From: Octadecabacter algicola
GTDB taxonomy: Bacteria > Pseudomonadota > Alphaproteobacteria > Rhodobacterales > Rhodobacteraceae
Length of the DNA stretch: 64,000 nucleotides
Direction of reading: 5' to 3'
Assembly (NCBI RefSeq): GCF_021532625.1
Contig: NZ_JAKGAR010000001.1
Coordinates: 1,178,001 to 1,242,000, forward strand
Shown: in pieces, positions 58,261 to 64,000 of the stretch
Numbering within the stretch: position 1 is the first letter of the stretch
How the letters are laid out: each line of letters begins with the position of its first letter
Notes under the pieces: generated by a model
Told to the model about the DNA's origin: nothing
Databases searched by the model: none
The model's input: the letters and a program-made list of their open reading frames with translations, nothing else
Program-made: the position numbers and the translations under genes

Positions 58261-60042
58261 TCATAGCGGCCAGAAGTATGGGATCGCCGCTGACGCGAGC
58301 AACCCAATAGTCAGGTTCAACGGTACGCCGACCTTTAGAAAGTCGCTGAATTTATAGCCACCAGGACCATAGACCAACGTATTGGTCTGATACCCGATTG
58401 GGGTCGCAAAGCTCGCCGAGGCGGCGACCATTACGGCCACAACAAGTGGACGCGGATCAAGCCCCATAGCCTGCGCCAATCCAATCGCGATCGGGGTCAC
58501 AACAACGGCAACCGCATTGTTGCTGACCAGTTCGGTCAGGATCGACGTCAGCAGGTATATGGCCCAGATAATCAAGAACGGCGGAAGCATGGCCAGTGCA
58601 GGCGCAACGGCCTCAACAATCAGCGCCACGGCACCTGACGCCTGCAAGGCAGCGCCGATCGCTAACATCGAAAAGATCAGCGCCAGCAGTCGCCCGTCGA
58701 CGAATGAAAACGCTTCTTCGGCGTCAATACAGCGTGTGATCAGGACCACTGCGACGGCGAAAATGCTTAGCAAGAAGATCGGCGCGACACCAAAGGCCGC
58801 GAGCCCGACAATACCAACCAGTGCTATCAGCGCGATTGGCGCATGTGCACGGCGATATGCCCTTTCGGTCGGGTGTGACACGTCAACCAAATCCATGTCA
58901 GCGGCAAGGCGTTGAATGTCCTCACTGGACCCTTCCAGCAAAAGCGTGTCACCCACGCGAACGACCAAATCATCCAACTGACGGCCAATATTCTGATTAC
59001 GGCGATGCACCGCCAAAACGTAAACACCGTAGCGACGGCGCAGGCGCAACGCACCCAGCGTTCGGCCAATCATTTTACAGCCCGGAGTGATCAGCACTTC
59101 GACTGTTTGGGTTTCCACCGCAGACACCTGATCCACGCGCCGCAAGTCCTTGGTTGCTTGCAACGACAAGAGTTCTGTCATCGCAGTCCGCAAAACAACT
59201 CGGTCTCCGACCGCCAATTGCACGCCAGAAAGGTTGCGGCGCAACGACAGATCACCGCGCACCACATCGATAAGACGCACACCGTCGCGCTTGAACAATT
59301 GAACGCCCGTCACTTCGCGACCAATAAGGTTGCTGTCTGGCGGGATCACGGCTTCGGTAAAGAACCGCATCTTTGAACGGTCAGATAGAAGGTTTGCCAT
59401 GCTGTCGCGGTCCGGCAGCAAGCGCGGCGCGATCACGCCAAGATAGATCATGCCCCAAATCACAAGGATAATACCCAACGGGGTGACTTCGAAAATCGTG
59501 AATGGTTCAAGCCCTTCGGCCCGTGCAACACCATCAACCAACAGGTTGGTTGATGTGCCGATCAACGTCAGCGTTCCGCCCAAAATCGCGCCATAGGACA
59601 GCGGGATCAGCAGCTTAGATGCCGAAAGCCCCATGGATTTCGCCAGTTGGACAAAAATCGGGATCATAACAACAACGACCGGCGTGTTTGACACAATGGC
59701 CGATGCCAAAACAACAAACGTCATCATTGCGCCCAGCGCGACGATGGGTCGATCCTTCGCGTTTCGCTCTGCCATCGCAGTAAGCGCCTCAAGCGAGCCA
59801 GTTCGCACAAGCGCGCCCATGACGATAAACATTGCAGCAATCGTCCATGGCGCGGGGTTGGACAAGACGGTTAAGGCTTCTTCGTAGGGCAACACGCCGG
59901 ATGCCAACAGCAACGATACCCCTGTCAGCGCGACGACCTCTGTGGGGTACGTTTCGCGCAGGAAAAGAACGAACATGATGGCAACCACGGTGAGGGTCAT
60001 CACCGCTTGGCCTGTTTGTGTTATTCCAAATAGTTCGACCAC
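58261..60042 (-). CDS. SLC13 family permease with two RCK_C domains (copy 2)
   Basis: This 593-residue protein is a paralog of the permease at 55750-57528. Shared features are the split membrane domain (IVSNTPVVVVMIPIFVQLAKS and LVSNNAVAVVVTPIAIGLAQ), two RCK_C domains between the halves (about residues 205-290 and 300-380) and the same closing pattern, TPIG.. then GPGGY and a final FWPL. The two lie tail to tail on either side of the amidotransferase gene. Substrate unknown; related proteins have been linked with sulfate, dicarboxylate or other anion uptake. Confidence 0.88.
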   Translation of the reverse strand: MVELFGITQTGQAVMTLTVVAIMFVLFLRETYPTEVVALTGVSLLLASGVLPYEEALTVLSNPAPWTIAAMFIVMGALVRTGSLEALTAMAERNAKDRPIVALGAMMTFVVLASAIVSNTPVVVVMIPIFVQLAKSMGLSASKLLIPLSYGAILGGTLTLIGTSTNLLVDGVARAEGLEPFTIFEVTPLGIILVIWGMIYLGVIAPRLLPDRDSMANLLSDRSKMRFFTEAVIPPDSNLIGREVTGVQLFKRDGVRLIDVVRGDLSLRRNLSGVQLAVGDRVVLRTAMTELLSLQATKDLRRVDQVSAVETQTVEVLITPGCKMIGRTLGALRLRRRYGVYVLAVHRRNQNIGRQLDDLVVRVGDTLLLEGSSEDIQRLAADMDLVDVSHPTERAYRRAHAPIALIALVGIVGLAAFGVAPIFLLSIFAVAVVLITRCIDAEEAFSFVDGRLLALIFSMLAIGAALQASGAVALIVEAVAPALAMLPPFLIIWAIYLLTSILTELVSNNAVAVVVTPIAIGLAQAMGLDPRPLVVAVMVAASASFATPIGYQTNTLVYGPGGYKFSDFLKVGVPLNLTIGLLASAAIPYFWPL

Positions 60043-60123
60043 GTTTTTAGGTCCTTCGCGTGAGTTTAACGCAGTTTCGCTTGGAGGCGACGCCCGCGCA
60101 AGCCGCGATTAACGAGGGTGCCA

Positions 60124-60939
60124 CTACATCGGCCCTTGCTGGGACAGCAGCCCGCCCTGTCGAACCTGTTCTACACGCGTGGCTTTGCCACTGCGGTCAT
60201 CGGTTTCGACGTAAAGGCCAGAAAGGGTCGCCTCGCCTTTGGCGGGTTCAAACCGTGCTTTCGGCATTCCGGTGATGAAACGTCGAAGCGGTTCTTCTTT
60301 TTGCATACCGATCACGGAATTATAATCACCACACATGCCTGCATCAGATTGAAAAGCGGTTCCGCCAGATAGAATCATGGTGTCAGATGTCGGGACATGG
60401 GTGTGCGTGCCCACAACAATCGAGGCCCGCCCATCGCAGTAGTGCCCCATCGCCATTTTTTCGGACGTGGCTTCGCAGTGAATGTCGATTAGACTGGCGT
60501 TGACGTTTCCGCCCATTGGATGAGCACGAAGCACGCTGTCGACGGCAGAAAACGGATCATCAAAGGCGCGTTTCATAAAGACCTGTCCAAGCACTTGCGC
60601 AACAAGAACCTTGCGACCGCGCGTGGCCTCGAAGACCCGTGCGCCTTTGCCGGGGGCGGCTTTTGAAAAGTTTAAAGGCCGGATGATGCGTGGCTCTGCC
60701 TCGCAGTATTGCATCATGTCTTTTTGATCGAAGGCATGATCGCCCAAGGTCAAAACGTCAGCACCGGCGTCTAGCAATGCTTTGGCGTGGGTTGATGTCA
60801 GCCCCATACCGTTGCTGGCATTTTCACCGTTGACCACTACAAAATCGAGTTTCCATGCCTCGCGCAGTTTTGGCAATCTTTCGATGATTGCGGTGCGACC
60901 TGCGCGGCCCATGACGTCGCCTAAGAAGAGTATTTTCAT
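60124..60939 (-). CDS. YmdB-type (TIGR00282 family) metallophosphoesterase
   Basis: The 271-residue protein, started at ATG 60939 (MKILFLGDVMGRAGRTAI), contains VVVNGENASNGMGLT, LTLGDHAFDQKDMMQYC, SLIDIHCEATSEKMAMG and VVGTHTHVPTSDTMIL. These are the metal ligands of the YmdB family, which hydrolyses 2',3'-cyclic nucleotides in Bacillus. It lies 102 bases downstream of the 5-formyl-THF cyclo-ligase gene and on the same strand. Physiological substrate is unknown. Confidence 0.92.
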   Translation of the reverse strand: MKILFLGDVMGRAGRTAIIERLPKLREAWKLDFVVVNGENASNGMGLTSTHAKALLDAGADVLTLGDHAFDQKDMMQYCEAEPRIIRPLNFSKAAPGKGARVFEATRGRKVLVAQVLGQVFMKRAFDDPFSAVDSVLRAHPMGGNVNASLIDIHCEATSEKMAMGHYCDGRASIVVGTHTHVPTSDTMILSGGTAFQSDAGMCGDYNSVIGMQKEEPLRRFITGMPKARFEPAKGEATLSGLYVETDDRSGKATRVEQVRQGGLLSQQGPM

Positions 60940-61041
60940 GGAGTCGGGTATTCCAAGCCTGTCACGGTTGAGCAAGGATGAAATTGCACAAACGGGGGGC
61001 CGTCCCCACGCTCCCGATGTATTTAGGAAACAATGACCGCT

Positions 61042-61596
61042 TCATGAGGGTTCGATAATGCCGCGTTCCGTCACGATCAGGTCGAGCGGCTGGTCCGTTG
61101 GTTCCAGCGGGAGATCGTCGAGCTCTTGCGCTGAAAAGGCATATCCGATGGCGAGTGTCGATTTCTTTGCGCGAAGTTGCTCGAGGGTTCGATCATAAAA
61201 CCCGCCGCCATAGCCCAAACGTCCGCCATCTCGTGAGAAAGCAACCAGAGGTACGATCAAGATTTCTGGTGTGATCCAATCGCCGTGCTCCGGAACTTGC
61301 GCCCCAAACGGGCCATCCACCATCAAGCAGTCCGGCGTCCATTCACGAAACTTCAGCGGTTGTCCCGCGGCTTGAATCACGGGCATTGCAACCGGCCCGT
61401 GGGCGCTGGCCTCTGCCATGGCGGGGGTTGGGTCAATCTCGGTGCGCATTTGCGCATACCCAGCAAGGGACACGCCGCGATAGCCCGCTAAAACCGAGGA
61501 CAGGTGGCCTGCGTAGCTTAGCCCCGCATCGTGAGCCGCTTTGCGAGCGGCGAAGGCCGCCTTACGGGCTGCGTCTTTACGGGACTGAAGGGTCAT
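61042..61596 (-). CDS. 5-formyltetrahydrofolate cyclo-ligase
   Basis: The 184-residue protein (MTLQSRKDAARKAAFAARKAAH, then EILIVPLVAFSRDGGRLGYGGGFYDRTLEQL) has the ATP- and substrate-binding motif RLGYGGGFYDR of the family. It converts 5-formyl-THF to 5,10-methenyl-THF. In E. coli its gene follows 6S RNA, but here the start overlaps the mgtE stop (ATGA), leaving no room for an RNA. Identification is secure. Confidence 0.95.
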   Translation of the reverse strand: MTLQSRKDAARKAAFAARKAAHDAGLSYAGHLSSVLAGYRGVSLAGYAQMRTEIDPTPAMAEASAHGPVAMPVIQAAGQPLKFREWTPDCLMVDGPFGAQVPEHGDWITPEILIVPLVAFSRDGGRLGYGGGFYDRTLEQLRAKKSTLAIGYAFSAQELDDLPLEPTDQPLDLIVTERGIIEPS

Positions 61597-62969
61597 AACA
61601 ACATCACCGCGGCAAGGCCAAGGAAGGCAAAGAAACCGACGACATCGGTCACCGTCGTCACGAACGCGCCCGATGCCAGTGCAGGGTCAACGCCCATTTT
61701 CTCAAGAACGACAGGAATGGCCGTCCCCGCTAGACCCGCAACAACCATGTTGATCACCATCGCCAGCGCAATCACCACACCCAGCATCGGTTGGCCAAAC
61801 CAGACCCAGCCAACGATCCCCATGACGACTGCGAAAATCACGCCGTTGACCAAACCGACGAGAACTTCGCGTCGGATAACGCGCCAGACGTTTGCCCCAG
61901 TAAGGTCTTTGGTCGCAATGGATCGTACCGCAACCGTCAGCGACTGCGTGCCAGCGTTGCCACCCATAGACGCGACAATCGGCATCAACACTGCAAGCGC
62001 CACAAGGCTGGCGATCGTTTCCTCAAACATCGAGATAATCAGAGAAGCCACAATCGCTGTTGCAAGGTTCACGGCCAGCCACGGGAAACGACGCTTGGTG
62101 GTCGCTATGACTTTGTCGGTGAGGCTGGATTCCCCATCAACACCGGCCAAACGCAAGATGTCTTCTTCGTGTTCTTCGTCCAAAACGATCATCGCGTCAT
62201 CAATGGTGATGACACCGACCAATCGATCGTCTTCATCGACAACGGGGGCGGAAATCAGGTGATATTGGTTGAACGCATAGGCAACGTCTTCTTCGTCTTG
62301 ATCTACGCGGAACGTGCGGAATTTGTCTTCGGTCAACGCGGTCATTTTGATCTGGCGAGGCGTGCCAAGAAGGCGCCCAAGGGTGACATACCCCACGGGT
62401 TTCATCCGCGGATCAACAAGAATGACGTGGTAAAAATGCTCAGGCAGATCATCATTGGCGCGCAGATAATCAATCGTTTCACCGACGGTCCAATGTGACG
62501 GCGCGCGCACGACTTCCATCTGCATCAAACGGCCAGCAGATTCCTCGGGATAGGCGAGCGCTTTTTCAACAACGAGGCGATCGCCCGCCTCTAGCGCATC
62601 AAGCACCTGATCTTGTTGGGACTGTTGAAGGTCTTCGACCAGATCAACGACGTCGTCCGATTCAAGGTCGCGTACGGCGTCGGCCAATTCTCTTGGCCCA
62701 AGGACATCAATAATCTCTTCACGCAGATCATCGCCAAGTTCGGACAGGATTTCCCCGTCCATCCCACCTTCCCAAAGCGCCAGCAAAGACGCACGATCCC
62801 GTTCGTCGATTTGTTCTAACAAATCGGCGATATCAGCCGCGTGGAGCGGTTCAAGCAACCCTTCCAATCCAGCGGCATCCCGTGCGCCGACTGCGTCGAC
62901 AACGGAAGCGACAAGGCGCTTTGGAAGAGCCTCTTTTTCGTCTGTGATGGTGTTGATTTGATCGGCCAT
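61593..62969 (-). CDS. mgtE: Magnesium transporter MgtE
   Basis: The 458-residue protein started at ATG 62969 (MADQINTITDEKEALPKRLV) has an N-terminal MgtE_N helical domain (residues 25-130, HAADIADLLEQIDERDRASLLAL), two CBS domains (PEHFYHVILVDPRMKPVGYVTLGRLL and AYAFNQYHLISAPVVDEDDRLVGVITIDDAM) and five membrane helices with PIVASMGGNAGTQSL. MgtE is a Mg2+-gated Mg2+ channel. No M-box riboswitch is apparent. It overlaps the cyclo-ligase gene and diverges from guaD. Confidence 0.96.
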   Translation of the reverse strand: MADQINTITDEKEALPKRLVASVVDAVGARDAAGLEGLLEPLHAADIADLLEQIDERDRASLLALWEGGMDGEILSELGDDLREEIIDVLGPRELADAVRDLESDDVVDLVEDLQQSQQDQVLDALEAGDRLVVEKALAYPEESAGRLMQMEVVRAPSHWTVGETIDYLRANDDLPEHFYHVILVDPRMKPVGYVTLGRLLGTPRQIKMTALTEDKFRTFRVDQDEEDVAYAFNQYHLISAPVVDEDDRLVGVITIDDAMIVLDEEHEEDILRLAGVDGESSLTDKVIATTKRRFPWLAVNLATAIVASLIISMFEETIASLVALAVLMPIVASMGGNAGTQSLTVAVRSIATKDLTGANVWRVIRREVLVGLVNGVIFAVVMGIVGWVWFGQPMLGVVIALAMVINMVVAGLAGTAIPVVLEKMGVDPALASGAFVTTVTDVVGFFAFLGLAAVMLL

Positions 62970-63073
62970 AGGACCCCCTGTTGCAGCGCAGCATATCCAG
63001 TTGCCAGCAACCCTCAAGAGGTATCCTTGATTTCGCGATTTACGACCATGGGGAGTGGGGCTAGGTTGATGGA

Positions 63074-64000
63074 ATGAAAGACATTCTCCTCATTGGTCAG
63101 ACTTTGCGCTTCACGGCGGATCCATTTACCGTTCCGCTGGAAGACGCCGCTAAAACAAGCGCTCGCGGGGCTGTCTTGGTGCGTGACGGCAAGATTGCCC
63201 AAACCGGTGAAGCCGCTGATTTACAGCGCGAAAACCCACTGGCCGAGGTTATTGATAACGGCGACCACGTCATTACGGCCGGATTTGTTGACGCGCACAT
63301 GCACTTCCCACAGACAGCCATGATTGCCTCGTGGGGGTTGCGGCTGATTGATTGGTTGAACACTTATACTTTCCCAGAAGAAATGCGGTTTGCGGACCCG
63401 ACTTATTGCGACAAGATCGCGGACCGTTCTTTGGATCTTGCTCTGTCGCATGGCACGACGACACTCACCAGTTTTTGCACGATTCACCCTGCCAGTGTTG
63501 ACGCGTTCTTTAGCGCTGCCGCAAAGCGGAACATGGCAGTGGTCGCAGGCAAGACCTGTATGGATCGAAATGCACCGGATGGGCTGCAAGATACGGCACT
63601 AACTGCTTATGATGATAGCAAGGCGTTGCTGAACAAGTGGCATGGCAAAGGCCGTGCGACTTACGCGATCACACCTCGTTTTTCGCCGACTTCCACACCG
63701 GATCAGCTTGACGCACTTGGTGCGCTTTGGGGTGAATTTCCGGACGCGATGATGCAAACGCATCTCTCCGAACAATTGGACGAGATCGAATGGGTGCGTG
63801 GCTTGTTCCCTGACGCGAAAGACTACTTGGACACCTATGAAACCTTCGGGCTTCTTGGTGAACGGGGCCTATACGGCCATGCGATCCACCTTGAAGGCCG
63901 TGAGATTGATCGCCTCGCTGAAATGAATGCCGCTGTGGTCCACTGCCCGACATCCAACACGTTTATTGGGTCAGGGTTGTTTGACATGGCGGGCCTAAAA
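63074..64000 (+). CDS. guaD: Guanine deaminase (partial, 3' end outside window)
   Basis: From ATG 63074 the frame is open to the window end, giving 309 codons. MKDILLIGQTLRFTADPF, then FVDAHMHFPQTAMIASWG with the HxH zinc motif, SHGTTTLTSFCTIHP, MQTHLSEQLDEIEWVR and HCPTSNTFIGSGLF identify an amidohydrolase of the guanine deaminase type, which turns guanine into xanthine. The call fits with purine salvage. The C-terminal quarter is missing because the window ends. Confidence 0.93.
   Translation, partial: MKDILLIGQTLRFTADPFTVPLEDAAKTSARGAVLVRDGKIAQTGEAADLQRENPLAEVIDNGDHVITAGFVDAHMHFPQTAMIASWGLRLIDWLNTYTFPEEMRFADPTYCDKIADRSLDLALSHGTTTLTSFCTIHPASVDAFFSAAAKRNMAVVAGKTCMDRNAPDGLQDTALTAYDDSKALLNKWHGKGRATYAITPRFSPTSTPDQLDALGALWGEFPDAMMQTHLSEQLDEIEWVRGLFPDAKDYLDTYETFGLLGERGLYGHAIHLEGREIDRLAEMNAAVVHCPTSNTFIGSGLFDMAGLK

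Noticed and set aside
61590-61600. 6S RNA beside the 5-formyl-THF cyclo-ligase gene, as in E. coli
   Set aside because: The cyclo-ligase start overlaps the mgtE stop, so there is no room for an RNA gene; the better candidate is at 36851-37018.
61791-62498. Rightward 235-codon frame opposite mgtE
   Set aside because: It mirrors the mgtE CBS and membrane region, has no start context and no recognisable family.
62970-63073. M-box or other magnesium riboswitch before mgtE
   Set aside because: The gap to guaD is only 104 bases, and no conserved M-box segment is seen.
1-64000. Insertion sequences, prophage, CRISPR arrays, toxin-antitoxin or restriction systems
   Set aside because: No transposase, integrase, phage structural protein, regularly spaced repeats or known defence gene could be found among the supported genes.

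Overview
The window is a 64-kb stretch of chromosome from a member of the Rhodobacterales, most likely the Roseobacter group of Rhodobacteraceae. The support is gene content and gene style: glyQ-DUF6446-like-glyS, a VPLPA-type C-terminal sorting tail, FolE2, CarD, a SUV3-like helicase next to an S4 protein and a 7Fe ferredoxin, MmcB, a DUF6324-like protein, a RibB with a degenerate RibA half, a tRNA-His without G-1, and a SAM-II riboswitch. GC content looks to be in the mid-fifties by eye. Genus cannot be fixed from the sequence alone. Coding density is high, many neighbouring genes overlap by ATGA, and no insertion sequence, prophage, CRISPR array or integrase is visible.

Layout. 1-2.7 kb: glyS (cut by the window edge), a small membrane-anchored protein and glyQ. 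2.9-7.7 kb: a periplasmic SPOR/peptidoglycan-binding protein with a dead trypsin-like domain, a ThDP-dependent decarboxylase and TrkH. 8-12.9 kb: a surface-anchored protein with a VPLPA tail, FolE2, MetZ under a SAM-II riboswitch plus terminator, a glutathione transferase and a PilZ protein. 12.9-18 kb: an operon read leftwards from ftsY through two paralogous secreted proteins and an EamA transporter to yciB/ispZ. 18-22.5 kb: an AlkB-type hydroxylase, a small secreted protein, xseA and purD. 22.6-26.8 kb: carD, fdxA, an S4 RNA-binding protein and a large SUV3-like RNA helicase. 26.8-35.5 kb: a TPR protein, an SCP2 protein, a lipase-like hydrolase, pepF, rpoH, an isomerase-like protein, rluD, tRNA-His, a DMT transporter and mmcB.

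35.6-37 kb holds an ArsR/SRPBCC operon with a probable operator, followed by a strongly structured non-coding RNA candidate (possibly 6S RNA). 37-47.4 kb is the riboflavin region, read leftwards: nrdR-ribD, then ribE, two unknown small genes, ribB, ribH, nusB and a small membrane protein. This series is split by three capsule genes read rightwards (kpsS, an outer-membrane polysaccharide export lipoprotein, kpsC). 47.5-55.6 kb: a secreted protein, YjbQ, a small basic protein, rpoD, dnaG, two exporters and yebC. 55.7-60 kb: two paralogous SLC13/RCK permeases in inverted orientation around a class I amidotransferase. 60-64 kb: a YmdB-type phosphoesterase, 5-formyl-THF cyclo-ligase, mgtE and the start of guanine deaminase.

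Most of the window is housekeeping. The points that deserve a second look are the pseudoprotease at 2.9-4.6 kb, the SAM-II riboswitch, the paired secreted proteins behind ftsY, the ncRNA at 36.85-37.02 kb, the capsule block inside the rib series with a terminator-like hairpin inside the first codons of kpsC, the cluster of five GANTC sites in front of rpoD, and the inverted SLC13 pair. I did not find a clear new defence, secretion or biosynthetic system. All functional calls rest on motif and family recognition by eye, without database searches.
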